Positions 12,101-27,100 of a DNA stretch of 64,000 nucleotides are shown piece by piece. The stretch is from Anodontia alba (taxonomy: Eukaryota; Mollusca; Bivalvia; Lucinida; Lucinidae): contig OZ024828.1 in NCBI GenBank assembly GCA_964016985.1, positions 79,741,225 to 79,805,224 on the forward strand. The letters are read 5' to 3'. Under the pieces are notes generated by a model that made no database searches, had not been told where the DNA came from, and saw only the letters and a list, made by a program, of their open reading frames with translations. Every line of letters starts with the position of its first letter. The stretch's first letter is position 1. The position numbers and the translations under genes are program-made.

Positions 12101-15100
12101 AATCCAATCATTGTTGATGGCTATGCTTCACTCTTTAATTGCACGACGGCGGTTTGGGCCTCAGACTCAATGAAGGCCTCTTTGTAAAACTTAAACCAGT
12201 GGGTTGGGGCTTGACGATATGTCTTTTGCTTGGCCCGCCGTGGTTCAACTATTGGTTTTCATTTACTCTGGCATACAGAAGAATTGGCCATGAGTACTCG
12301 TCTTTGTTTATTATAGTGATTAATTTGATTTTTATGTTTTCGCTTTGATACATTGACTGAGTTGGGAGCCTTTATGCGAACCGAATTTTTATGTATTTCT
12401 GTATTAAGAGTAGCATCGGGACCCAGGGTTAAGTTGGCCAGCTGTAAAAGTGCTGTAAACACCCCTCCCCCCACCCCCGTGGTTTACGCTACTGACCGTT
12501 CTAAGGCGGTGGCTCCGGTGTTAATCTTACTCTTTGTTCCTTTGTGGTTTATTCTACGAGGCGATTTGTTTTATGTCTTACCTTGTGTCATTTTGCTTCG
12601 TGTTTTCAGTCCTTTTAGCATTGCGATTACGTCGCTTGGGGAAGAGAGAGTTAATCTTAGTGCTTTTCGTACGTTTGTTCGATTTGTGCTTGTTTGTATT
12701 TGTCGGTTTCCTCTTCCTCTTGGTGTCTGGGAAGGGCTGCGGTTTGTGATTGTGACACTCCCTGAACTTTTCTCTTACCTTTATTTTGATCTGGGCTTGT
12801 CCTTGTAAGCATATTTTAGTATTGCGCCGCCCAATTATGTAAAATTATGTCATATTCTATTTTTGTTTTTCAGAAATATGCTGTTATGGGAAATCTTACG
12901 ACAGGAAATTATACGTTAAAGGTGAGCATATCCAAGAAACAGGGTCGAAAAATGCACGAAGGATTGTTTATCGCTGGCCCCTCGCTATATGTTTAAAAAA
13001 ATATATATAAAATAATAGGTAAGAGAAAAGTCCAGGGATAGCCGCAATCACAAACCACAGCCCTTAAAAAACACAAGAACAAAATAAGTAAAGATACTCA
13101 TGAAATGCCATAATTACGAAGCGCAGCTCTCCCGAGGCACTGAAGGAAGACGTTTTGAGAAACCATCAAGAAAAGATACCTAAATACTTTTGACCCTCTT
13201 AAACCCCATTTAATATAGAAAAACTGGGGCTTACAGTATACATCATTTATCTTATTCCTGCTTAAAGCCATAGATTGTGGGTACTCATTAGAACCGCCTC
13301 ATCGAGGCGGTTCTAACGAGTACACACAATCTATATTTTGAGCAGAAATATGAAAAATATCAGAATTTTTTATCTGAAAATTTTCATTGTTCGGTGGTAA
13401 AATTTTCAGTATATTTGAATAGGCATGTTTTCGTAATGAAACAATGAAAAATCAGAAGCCACATATGAGACCACAGAATAAAAGAATAAACGAGAATTGT
13501 CCTGGAATGGCCAGCAAGGCTTAAACTAGTTATACACATGCAAAATAAACGTAAAAAGATTGCCCTTGGAAACAAAGAACACACTACAGATTAGCAAAAT
13601 GGAAAACCACTAATTCTGATGCATTACAGTGAAATACACTCATTCACAAACACCACGACACACGGTCAGTGGCAATCTGAAACCAGAATTAAAAAAAAAA
13701 CAAAAAACAAAGAAACTAGCAGCAGGACCATGACGAGTCCGATCACCGACATTTATAGTCAGGCGCGAATCTTCTGAAACCGATTGAGGAAGGAGCCGTC
13801 CTATCGAAGAATTCACATTCTGCACACGCCACACAATGATAAGATTTGTGCGGCCTTGTCAGCTGGAACCAAAACATACTTCCTGCGGAAGTTTTGGATT
13901 CATTGCCTCGGAGGTGGAGTAAGGAAATAAAATTACGCGGATTATAAAGAAAAAAGAAATACGTAAGTCGAGTATTTTGAATGTCCTTAAGTTCCACTTA
14001 TTTAAATCGTTATACTCGGCATACTCTTTGCACCAGCATTTTCCAAAATTCCTGTTAAGTTTCTTCACTTTGTAAGCGACATGTGTAGACTCAGGGAAAT
14101 CTATGTCGCTGTCCTAAAGATATGATTAATTGGATTCGACTATGGGAAATAATTATCAAATTGCCAGTCATAACGTTATTAGCAGCAAGATAACATACTT
14201 TAGAATCTTTGCAATCTCAGGAATAGGGAATGTTTACTTCAATATCAAGATCTATTTTATTAACATTAGGTATAATATTGTATTTCGAATAGATTTGTTA
14301 TACTTGTAGCAAATTATGGGTCATTCAGTATTAAAAAAGCAGGAATAGAAAGCACAACATTTTTGTTTCTAGATATAATTAACCAATAATTGAGCCATCG
14401 CATGACAAAACCTACAAAATAGCATGTGCGCCCAGCGAAGACTCGGATCACTCCGGGCATCCGCCCAGTCTGAACAGTCTTTGCTATGCGCTCGATGGAT
14501 AACCAAGAACCAAAGCTTTTTTTTTTCATGCGGAGAGCGAAGACTTTACTCAGAGTGAGCGGATGCTAAGGCTTATCTGCGTCTTCGCTGGGCGAACATG
14601 CCATTTTGTAGGTTTTGTCATGCGCTAACCTTCGTTGTCCGCTTACAGAATCAATGGATACTTATATTTGTTTTCTTAGGCTGTCGGATGATTTTCCTAA
14701 GGACTTAAAAACGAGTTCACTGAAAAAAAAAATAACTGGTAATTTTTACTGGTTAATTAATGGACAAAACCTCATAAAATGACATTCATATTGATAATGA
14801 TAATAAGAATAATCATAATACTTTTAAAAATTGCTACATACGTAATACAATTCTTACTATAAGCATAGTTGTTGTTATAGTCAGTAATAGTTGTAGGATT
14901 ATAAGTGTCAGTATTATTTTTACCATTATTATAACCATAAGTAGTAGAAGTTGTAGTAAAAATATTACTATCATTATTTTTATTATTATAATTATCATAA
15001 TTACTAATTTAATCATGACTAGTTTTAGTTTTACTGTTATTATTATCATGTTTTACTATATTATTGAGGTATGTGGGTTTTGTCCATTCAAACACTAAAT

Positions 15101-18100
15101 AAATCAACTTGTAAAATTTACTAGTTATTTTTTTAGAGTTCGAATTAGCCACGGAAAACGAGTCATCGGCGTTCGAGTCATTGAGGTTTTACTGTACTTG
15201 GAAGTGTGGGCTTTAACTTACTTGAAACTTCTCCCTTTAATTTAGTGCAGCTAAAATAACAAATGAGCCAGCGCACGATAAAACCTACGATGAGACCTGT
15301 GTGACCAGCAAAGATTTAGATCAGCCTGTACATCCATCTAGTATGGCAAAGGTTCTTGTTTATCCCTCTTGAGATAGCCGGGAAGCTGTAAATGGCACAT
15401 GTGATCAGCGAAGACTCCGACCAGACTGGGGCGGATGCGAAAGCTGATTCGAGTCTTCGCTGGTCGCACAAGTGTTATTGTAGGATTTGTCGTAAATTGG
15501 CTCAAACGTGTTCGATCCGCGTAGTGTCTTTTACCTCATTAGTGAAACAGCACACCAAAACGTAAATAATCAAAATAGTTTAGAAGATGTCTAGGAAGCG
15601 CCACAATCACAGAACACAGCCTGCCAATGACATACAGAGGAAAAGCAAACAAACCAAGACAGACAGACAGTACATATAACACAAACCAAAGAAAGACAAA
15701 CAGCCAGCCCCATCTTTCCTAAGAAGGTTATCACACTTCTAGACAGGATCCACCAAACAAATCAATAAGTGATTCACATGTAATCACAACACTGTGATGA
15801 AACAAAACACAGAGCTAAATGACGATCTGAAGCCAGAATACATGATAATCACGAACAGGACCATCACGAAAACATACCTGTATAATTTTGACCCCCTTAA
15901 ACCCCACTTTTGTATAGTAAAAGTGGGGTTTACAGGGATATACATTATTTTTCTTATTTCTGCTCAAAAACATAGATTGTGGGTACTCGTTAGAACCTCC
16001 TCGGCGAGGCTGTTCTAACGGGTATCCACAATCTATGTTTAGAGCAGAAATATGAAAAATATCAGAATTTTTTATCTAAAAATTTTCAGTTTTTGGTGGT
16101 GAAATTTTCGATATATTTGAATAGGCGTGTTTTCGTAATGCACGATGGGCCCGACCACAGACATTAATAATCAGATGCCAGCAAACTGTAACGGTTGAGG
16201 AGGGAGCTCCGACCCATCGTCGAGCAAGTTAAGAGGGAAGTGAAATTATTAAACATAACAGGGTTATCAAACATGCATGTGGTTTGCTGCAAAATATCCA
16301 TGTTGTAACCTATCTTTTTTATAGCGAGTGACAATCGTTTTAAAATGTACTGAAAAATCATTTTAATTCGCCATAAAATTTAGGCTCGAACAAACCTTCT
16401 TGCAGAAGAGTTTTGAAACCAACGTTATATTTGAACATCGATCCAGAATGACGGCGATAAAACTTCGAAAATGTTTTGCGTAGTTTATGACAATGGTACC
16501 ATTGCTTTAGTAAGGCAATTAAAATTTTATTTCGGTTATAGAAGCCACTGACTTGACTAGATGCCGTAGCAAAACGAAGTAACTGAGAAACTCTTACAAC
16601 ATTAAATGTAGCTCGAGGCATATCGCCATCGAAAAATGGAATATTTACAATATCAAAGTCAAAGTCGTTTTGTTTATCTTAAATATTAGTAGATATTTAG
16701 CCATAACATATTAGTACATTTAACTCAAGAAACGGTACTTCGGTATTATTTTTTTTGAACTACAGTTCTTTTGGATAAATTGTACGGACCATATGTTCAA
16801 AATATTAATTATCAATATTTAGTAAACCATCCAAATATGCAAATGAGAAAGGACAAGATAAAGTCTGTTTCGTAACAAAGCACAAACAGATCGCAAATAA
16901 AGGAGGCAAAATTTGTACTTGTAGGTATACAACAACTTGTTGGTATAATTCAGTGCCAAACCGAGTAAAGATATATCCAAGAAGAAAAGAAAGAGTCTCT
17001 CAGACTTTCTTACATGACTACACATCACGAAAACACGCCTATATAATTTTGACCCCTTAAACGCCATTTTTATATAGTAAAACTGGGGTCTACAGGGATA
17101 TACACTATTTTTCTTATTTTGCTAAAAACATAGATTGTGGGTACTCGTTAGAACCGCCTCGCTGAGGCAGTCCTAACGATTATCCACAATCTATTTGAGC
17201 AGAAATATGAAAAATATCAAATTTTTTTTATCTGAAAATTTTGTTTGTAAAATTTTCAATATATTGTAATAAGCGTGTTTTCGTAATGAAATCTAACATG
17301 CACATATGATAAATATACACTTGGTAGGTTTTTTTTATCATTCTTTACAAGGGAGATAACTTTTATGAATTCCGGTTTTTTTTTCGAAACCCCAAAGTCA
17401 TTTTGAAAAGATTTCTATTTTAACTTAAAACAATTTCTCCCACTGGGAGCAAATTCTTTTATTTTAGAGTAGACCTCTTTTCAGAAGGAAGAAACAGTTT
17501 TTAAAGAGTTGCCTCTCCTGAAAATGTATCCTTTCCTCTTAATGCATTAAATGTCCTAAACATTGAGCATATTCATGTAATTTCTTGCTTATGTGCATAA
17601 AATATGCCAACAATATGCTTTACAAATATTTAATAAATGCAGTTATCTCTTACACGATACACTGCTAATATATATTATGTATATAAACTACTATAATTTC
17701 TATCTTTTTCAGCTACAGCCAGAAAACAAATTTACCTCTGACACGAGTAGATGTGTATGTTATACGGGCCTGCCAAATTCCAGGTCGTGTGTCCCTTGCA
17801 TTACCTACAGTAAATCTATCCATATTGAACCCTTATTAAGGAACAACAGTAAGACGTTAACATAAGTAATTTCTGTGGTGATGTGTTCCTTCTGCTGTGT
17901 ATACCATTTCACTACTGTTCCTTTCCTGTGAACCATTTGACTAGTGTTCCTTTCCTGTGAACCATTTGACGTGTTCCTTTCCTGTAAACCATTTGACTAG
18001 TGTTCCTTTTCTGTAAACCATTTGAATTGCATTTCTTTCCTGTTTGCCATTTGAATACCCATTTAGCCTTGGCTTACCTATGTGTTACCGCTTTATTTGA

Positions 18101-21100
18101 GAACTTCACATGTCTACATGAGCCTTATTTGCTTACTGGGACCACGCAAGGGGAAAGACTAAAGTATGGCATATAAAAAGAATTAAGCAGAGCTGTAGAA
18201 AGGTGGGATATCCAGATACAGTCGAACCTCAATAGCTCAAACATCGATCGCTCGTTTACGATGGATAAATGAAACTCGTTTTTGTGTCCCTACAAAATTC
18301 TTCCGATAGCTCAAGAAAAAAAAATATTTAGGGAAAGTTTCTTATTTTATCATGAAATTGTATGTTGTGTGTATTCATTAGAATCGCTTATCGAGGCGAT
18401 TCTAATGAGTATACTCAACATATAATTATTGTGTAGAAAATCGAAAAGATTTTCCTAAATAATAGCTAATTGCTTTCTGATCTGACACCATATTAACACT
18501 CAGTGGCTCGAACTACCCATGTCTCGAACAATTTTCTATGGTCCCAAAGATGTTCGAGCCATTGAAGTTCGTCTGTATTTGTTTTTCTTATTTTGCCACA
18601 AAAACATATGTTGTGAGTACCAATTAGAAGCGCCTCACTGAGACACTTCTAATGAGTATCCACAAAACATATTTTCTTGAGAAATAAAAGGTAAATTATC
18701 AAATTATTTTGGCAGAAAAAAAATGTCTAGAGCTTTAAATTTAGACCCAGACAAGCATTTTGAAAGAGCTGTTTGCTTTTAAACTATTGAGGTATAGTAT
18801 ATTATGCACAGCGAAAACATGAGGTCTTGAACCCGTGTGTTGACTAATCTAGAACACGCTGTATTTACTTCCCCCTTGCATGGTCGTATTTAACCTGTTT
18901 ATAACTACAGTCGACTCTCGTTATCTCGAAATCCAAGGGACTATGAAATACTTCGAGATAACCGTACATCGACCTATCAGATTTTCAGAATTGAGGAAAA
19001 AAATAATTCGAACAACCACATTTAACAAATATATATGTAATTGGAATTTTGAAGTTAGATATATTGAAAATATTGTAGAAAAGAGGAGAAATTGCTCCTT
19101 AGGAGCAATTTCTCCTCTTTTCCACAATGTTTTTTACCTGTTGTTAGATTTACATCTTTAGGCAGGGAACAGATTTTCACTTCGAGATAAGCGGTTATTC
19201 GAGATAAGCGAGGTCGAGATAACGAGAGTCAACTGTAGTGCGTTCTTCTGTCTTACAATTTGGACCGATTCGTTTAGCATCTAACCCAATATAGACTGAA
19301 TAAAATCCCTCACTAAAGTTGGAAGAATCGAATTTCAATTTTAGTTTTGTCAGGTTATGTGGTTTAGATATTCCTAGAGAAAAATGGCTAAAACATTTGC
19401 AAACAGTGGAGACCCTATTCTGGGGCTCACTCTTTCCCAATAACCCTTGTTGGGGTCTCTAGACTAAAATGGGTTAAAGCTGTGTTTTATAATAGTGTCT
19501 CTTCTCACGGAGTTAAAATATAACACATGGAATTACTGATCAGGCGTTCTGAGGCGTCTGATCTGAGTCTAAACGGCTTACTTAATTGCATTTAGTAGGA
19601 CTTCAAGCATAAATGACATTAATGGATAGAACTGCTAGATTTTCCGCCATTTTATACAAGGGAGAAAACTTTTGTTTCTTCCTGTTTACGAGGCAGAAAA
19701 CTTCCGTGTCTTCCTGTTTACAAGGAAGGAAATGTTTGTGTCTTCCTGTTTGCCTTGCAGCATATCAAACCCCTTCTGAAAAGGGATTTACTATTGCTAT
19801 TAATGTAGAAAATACAACCCTTTTCAGAAGGGAAGCAAACAAAATTTGAAAGAGTAACTTCCCCTGAAAGTGTATCCACTCCCCTTAAGTTAAAACAAAA
19901 GAGGCCAACGGAGGCCAGTTGGATCAAATAGAATTAATTTGAGTCACCTCATGACAAAACTAACACAATGGCATGTGCGCACAGCGAAGACTCAGATCAG
20001 CCTGGGCATCCGCCCAGTCTGATCGGAGTCTTCACTGTCCGCATGAAGAAAGCTAGGGCCTTACCCAGCTAGCATTCTTTATAAATCCACAGCGGGCCGT
20101 TATCGGCCCGTCAGCTACCCTGACGGGCCGATAACGGTCCGCTATAGATTTATATAGAATACGTACTGGGTAGCTACCCATAGAGCGCACAACGCACAAC
20201 GAAGACTTTGGTTAGACTGTGCGGTTGCCCAGGCTAACCTCAGTCTTCGCTCGTTTCACATGCCATTTTGTTGGTTTTGTCATAAGGTGGTTCATTTGGT
20301 GATGAGACTGAAAATACCATAATAGATATAACTAATTTAAATGAATATTTACACTAAGGAGACTTCTGCTATTTTTGCCGAGAAAGATAATTTTGATTCA
20401 TGTTGATTTTCTGCAAGCCAATCGCCTTCTGAAAAGGAATCTACTCTAAAAGGTAAGATTTTGCTCCCATGGGGAGCAAATTCTTTCCTTTTAGAGCGGA
20501 CCCTTTTTAGGAAAATGAAAAATCAATTTGACAAAATTGCCTCCCCTGATTATTATCCATTCTCCGAAACACAATCATTTACAGTAATTATGAATTATGC
20601 AATGTAGACTGAGGTACCAAATGGTGCAGCAACGAGAAGTGATGGTCGTGTGAATAATACCTGTGTATGTACCAATGTTGTAAAATGTTTTAATGTAAAA
20701 GATCTGATGTACTTCAGTTTCCGTTTTCACAGAAACGTGTTGTTCTTTTACTAGAATTCTGTAACCATTGATTGACTATTGTATTATCTAGTTTTATCAC
20801 TTTTTCTAACACCCCTGCACGTGTTGTTCCTTATTTGTCTTTACATTTCTAGCTGTGCTTTATCTAAGGTATTTGAGCACAGGAATTTCGTCGCGCGCTA
20901 TCGACGGGAAACCAATCATATTTGCGAAAGTTTCGCACCCTGGTAAGTATGGACGCTAGATTAGCTTACAATATTGGCCGAACCATTCATATACGTACAT
21001 AATAAATTATATTATTTATTAAGACAGAAAATCTATGAGCATATTGCAGTACTTTGACTTTTTTTTTGCCTGATGAGTTTCTCTACAGGTTACACCATTC

Positions 21101-24100
21101 AAACACATTCGTTTAAATACTTCTTGTTTCCATCGTGTATTTGTTGACGTTCGAAAACGAAAGTAAGTCGGTTAACATTCTTATATGCTATTTTATATCT
21201 GTTCTTATTAAAGTCCATCGCGGCACTCAAATTTCATACGTTTTGCAATTCGTTCATGAACACAGGATTTAAGTTTTTATATAAATACATCGTCTATTTA
21301 TATTTTACACCGTCAGCTGATTCGCTTATCCGCCATTTTGATTATTCGTCATCGAACCTTATAACTACGTAACCGCGTGACGTAATGCTTAAGAGGTATT
21401 GTCAACTACCAAAGGGGAAGTCAGGTAATAAAAATAATAATGAAACTCAATAAAAAAATCATTTATGCAAAACACGCTCAATGAGGGGTGTTTGAAAAGA
21501 AATAAATTATTCCGAACCGTGCTAAAATGCCCCAGATAAAGCACAGTTGAGTTTGGGTTGTATCCATTTGAGCACTCGCTCGCTGCGCTCGCTCGTGCTC
21601 AAATGGGTACAACCCAAACTCAACTGTGCTTTATCTTAGGCATTTGAGCACGGTTTGGAATAATTTATTTTTTAAATTTATCATACAGTCGACTCTCGGT
21701 ATCTCGAAGTCCAAGGGACTCTCTGAAAAACTTCGAGATATCCGTAACTCGACATATTAGATTTGCAGAATTGAGGAAAAAATAGATCGAACTATCACAT
21801 TTCACAAACGAATATGTGATTTGACTCCTGAATTTAGAGATATATGGAAAATATTGAGGAAAAGAGGAGAAATTGCTCCTTAGGAGCATTTTCTCCTCTT
21901 TTCCATAATATTTTGCTATCTCTTGTTTGATTTCCATGTAGAAAACAGGGATAGATTTTCACTTCGAGATGAGCGGTTCTTCGAGATAAGGGAAGTCGAG
22001 ATAACGAGAGTCGACTGTATTTAGCTTCTCGTTTGTGCATGTGATAAGCTATTAGTTGAATTTTCCATTACGCATTTTGTTCCATTTCGACTTATGTTGT
22101 ATTATCATTTACAGCTATCGCATTCAGGCTTTATCTCTTGATTTCATATTGTAGCCTAATGTGTTATAACTAAATGCTATATTGTGTAGATAAATAAAAA
22201 CGCTTTTGCCTTCCATGATTACATTCAGTGACATTGCAAACAGACTGTACATACTATTTTCGTATGTGTCAAGGTACCAGTTGTATTTACGAACGACCTA
22301 AAAACAGAAGGCTGTTAAGCTGTTAGCACGCGCATTTATCTATCTTCTTTTAATTTTCATTAATAAAAGATAACACAGGCGTCTAGAAAGATTCCAAATT
22401 ACAGGACAAAGCGTAACATTCACACTAAGGCAGAGAGTAAACAAACTAAGACGGACAGCACATACATACACGGTACAAACACTCAGTTAATGTGTAAAAT
22501 GAGAAAACAGATATTTCAGCCGAATTCAAATGGTGGAGCGGATAAATCTGCCTAAATACCATCTATAGATGAACTTGCTAGATTTCCCGCCGTTGTATGA
22601 CAGGGGGACAGATTCTATGACCTCCTGTTTGCTTTTCTGTGCGCCACACACTCTCTGAGAAGGTGCCTTCGCCAATAGGAGTATATCATATCATTGTTCT
22701 GACGGGAGCAAAAACGATTGTAACAGTTTTATCTCCCTTGAAAGTGTATCATTCCCCTTAAGTAAAAACATGTGTGTCGACATTTATTAATCCCCGGCCG
22801 CGAAGCGGATGGGGGATTATAGAAATGGCCTTCGTCTGTCCGTCTCTCCGTCTGTCCATCTGTCCGACTGTCCATCTGTCCGTCTGCCAGTCTGTCCGTC
22901 CGTCTGTCCGTCCGTCTTTCCTTCCGTAACACTTTCTTGTCCGCTCTATATCTCCTGAACCCTTTGGTCAAATGTTCGCCACAGTGAGTCGATGTGCAGA
23001 ACCAATAAGTCAACCATGCCAACTCAAGGTCAAGGTCACAGGTCAAGGTCAGGGTTTGAGCCTTGAATTTCGTGTCCGCACCATATCTCCTATACCCCTG
23101 GAAGGATGTTTTTTAAACTTTGGTCATATGTTTGCCTCAGTGAGACGATGTGCAGAAGTCATAATTCAACCATGCCGACACAAGGTCAAGGTCACAGTTC
23201 AAGGTCACATGTTTGAGCCTTGAATTTCGTGTCCGCTCTGTATCTCCTATACCAGTGGAAGGAATTTCTTTAAACTGTCCGTCCGTCTTTCCTTCCGTAA
23301 CACTTTCTTGTCCGCTCTATATCTCCTGAACCCTTTGGTCAAATGTTCGCCACAGTGAGTCGATGTGCAGAACCAATAAGTCAACCATGCCAACTCAAGG
23401 TCAAGGTCACAGGTCAAGGTCAGGGTTTGAGCCTTGAATTTCGTGTCCGCACCATATCTCCTATACCCCTGGAAGGATGTTTTTTAAACTTTGGTCATAT
23501 GTTTGCCTCAGTGAGACGATGTGCAGAAGTCATAATTCAACCATGCCGACACAAGGTCAAGGTCACAGTTCAAGGTCACATGTTTGAGCCTTGAATTTCG
23601 TGTCCGCTCTGTATCTCCTATACCAGTGGAAGGAATTTCTTTAAACTTTGGTCAAATGTTCACCTTAGTGAGACGATGTGCAGAATCAATAACTCAATCA
23701 TGCCGACTCAAGGTCAAGCTCACAGTTCAAGGTCATGGGTTTAAACCATGAATTTCGTGTCCGCTTTGTATCTCGTTGACCACTCGACATCTCCTTTACC
23801 CCTGGAAGGATTTTCTTTTAATTTTGGTCAAATGTTTGCCTCAGTGAAATGATGTGCAGGACCCATAGCTCAACCGTTCTGTATCTCCTTTACCCCTGGG
23901 AGGATTTTCTCTAAACTTTGGTCAAATGTTCACTTCAGTGGGACAATGTGCATAACCCATAACTCAGCACTGCAGACTTAAGGTCAAGGTCAATGTCGCA
24001 GTTGAAGGTCACGAATTTTAGCCTTGAATTTGGTGTCGGCTCCATATCTCCTTTATCCCTGGAAGGATTTTCTTTAAACGTTGGTCAAATGTTTGCGTCA

Positions 24101-27100
24101 GTGAGATGATGTGCAGAACCCATAATTCAGCTATGCTGACTCAAGGTCAAGGTCACAATGGAAGGTCACCACTTTGAGCCTGATTTTTGAGGCTGCTCCG
24201 TTGCCATTCAGACTGCCTTGTTAAATTCGGGTCAAATGTTCGCCTTAGTGAGATGATGTGTAGAACCTATAACTCAGCGATGCAGACTCAAGGTCAAGGT
24301 CACAACTGAAGGTCATTCGTCTCTTTCTTGTTCGCTCCTCATCTCCAGAACCCTTTGAAAGATTGTCATGAAACTTTGGTCAAATGTTTGCCTTAATGAG
24401 GCGATGTGCAGAACCCATAACTCAAGCATGCCGACTCAAAGTCAAGGTCACAGTTAAAGTTCACGAGTTTGAGCCTTGAATTTCATGTTCACTCCATATC
24501 TCCTGAACCCTTTGAAAGATATTTATTAAATCTGGGTCAAATGTTCGCCTTAGTGAGATGATGTGCAGAACCCATTACTCAACAATGCAGACTCAAGGTT
24601 AAGGTCACAATTGAAGGCCACCAGTTTGAGCCTTGAATTTTGAGACCGCTCCATTGTCATTCTGCGGCGGGGGATATAGCTGCCCTTCAGGCTGTCTTGT
24701 CGTTTTAAATACAAGTACAAAACTAGAATGCGCAAATTCCCACGCGACATGCTAATGTTGCTAATAGCATGACGGACGGACGGATTAACAACGGGCGGAC
24801 AGACTAGCTCTCGCACACCCTAACCATGAAAGGAAGTCATGTAGCAAGTTTGGTTAAGTTCCGTTTAATGGTTTGACAGAGATAGAGTGACGGACAGATG
24901 GACGGGCGCCGGACGGACGAACGGCAAAGTAATGTTGCTCTCGCACACCCTTACCATGAGGGAAAGAAAATCGTGTAGAAAGTTTGGCTAAATTCCGCCT
25001 AGTTGTTTAGGAAGAGATATCCCGACGAACAGATGGATGTCGGACTGACGGATGGACGGACGGAAAAATAATATTGCACTCACACACCCTTACCATAAGG
25101 GGAAGTCACGTAGCAAGTTTGCTTAAATTCTGCCCAGAAGTGTATTAGGAGATAGCGTGACGAACGGACGGAGGCGTTCACAATATCCCCATCGCTTAAA
25201 AAACCACCACCACCACCACCAACAACAACAACAAAACGTGGGGATAATATAACACAACTTTGCATACATAGGACATGGGCGCTTCTTTGAATAACGGGGA
25301 CCGTTTTGTTCTCAGAGTATTGATGAATGCATTTGCAGGAGATGCAAATCTGTCAAAATGTTTTGAAACGGGTCTACACTGAATGCAAATTCTTTCTCTT
25401 TAGAATAAAGACACTTTCAGAAGAGACTAGCTGTGCAAAAAAGCAAACAGGAAATCACAGACGCTTTCTTCTTTGTCAAAAAAGGCAGAAAAAAAGTAGC
25501 AAATAGATCAAGTCCCCTCAGAGGCTTATAATTCTACTAACGGGGCTTTCGGTTGTGCAACATGTAGTGTGCGGGCTTTATTGATCTGATTGGCTGCTGA
25601 CTGAGAGTTTATCAGGAATACATTCTAGTTCACTTAGAGAAACTGATATTATAATCGTTTTCACCTCTGCAGTATTTCATTAGACGTTTAGAGAAATTAT
25701 AATTGCACATGCAAGTTGCACAAAGAAAAAATTCAACAGCTGACGTTTTGAAATATTTATTTGTTCCAGAAAACCGGGTTTGACATTTCATGCAAACTAA
25801 GCAGACAGTTTGCATGAAATGTCAAAACCCTTTTTCTGAAAAAATATATCATCAAATTGTTGTCTGTTAAACTTGAAACTATTTCTTAATCTGATATTAA
25901 TTTGGAGCAAGGGCTATACAAACCCATTAATGCCAATCAATGCTGAAGCCAATGATATGGCTCTTTTCTCCTGTAAGTCGTATCGAGGGACATAGCCCCG
26001 TTAGTAGAGTCATAAGCATCTGGTCCCTTCTAATATTTAAGTTTCCTTTTCTGTTTTCATCATTTGTCTGTTTTTGTTTAAATATATCCTGATAGAAGTT
26101 AGGTTTCTTTATAGCATGCCACAATATGTCAATAGATGTGACATGAACAAACAGCTAATACTGTGATCAGTCAGTCCTCCGTCTGCTTAGAGTGTTTACC
26201 AATTGTAAAGAATCATGTATTTCATATGAGTTTGGTCTGCTAGGATACGGATTTTGATCTGAGAGATCGGTTTTTGAGTCGATTTGTTTACAATCGAGCC
26301 ATAGTATACAACCGCAATAATTTCCTTAAGGTAGTTTTCCACGTGATTATCATTGACCAATGTACGGTTATTTATGGTCACGCTATTCTTGTCGCTGTGA
26401 CGCCAGAGTGCTGTTGGTAGAGAGTTATCTGTAAAGCCTGGATTTTGACATTTGGGACATCGGAAAATAGTGCGGACCCAGATCAGACGCCGCAGAACGC
26501 GCTGTCTGATCAGGGTCTACACTGTTTGCTTAAATTACACAAAAAATGAGAGTTGAATGAATCAGTTTTAAGTCCACGTTTAGGACCATTTTCCGAGCCT
26601 ACACTCAAGAGACAATCTACTCACAAGTGCTGTCATCGCTTTGATTATGCATGCCATCTCATTGGATTTTGTAGCCCGTCATATCTACATATATTACGTG
26701 CAAAGTTGCATAATTAAGGATATGAAAAGAATTAAATGAACTTTTTTTCATTCATACTACAAGGTTAGATATGTTTGTTTCAAATTATAGGGCAATAGTT
26801 TAAATTTCTGGAAGCAATGACACAATTAATTGTACTTCAATGCAGCTGTTGTGAAGTGTCGTGTGGCGGCCGTAAAACGTATCTGCGTACTTCACCATAG
26901 TGCAGATTATATTTTTATTTACTATAATTGAAAATCGAATACCGCTTAAGACGCTGTATATGAAAGGACTTCATAAAAGTCTCCGAGTTTCCTTAATTTG
27001 TGCGCTTTGGCTTCCAAAGGCAACCTTTTAGATTTATTACAACAACATATCAGTGCAGTTTTTTTTATTTTCACTTTGCACATGAGTTTACTCAACCAAA

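Noticed and set aside
22972..23594. Two identical 83-residue plus-strand ORFs
   Set aside because: They are the same part of the 371-bp duplicated array unit; other units of the array do not keep the frame.
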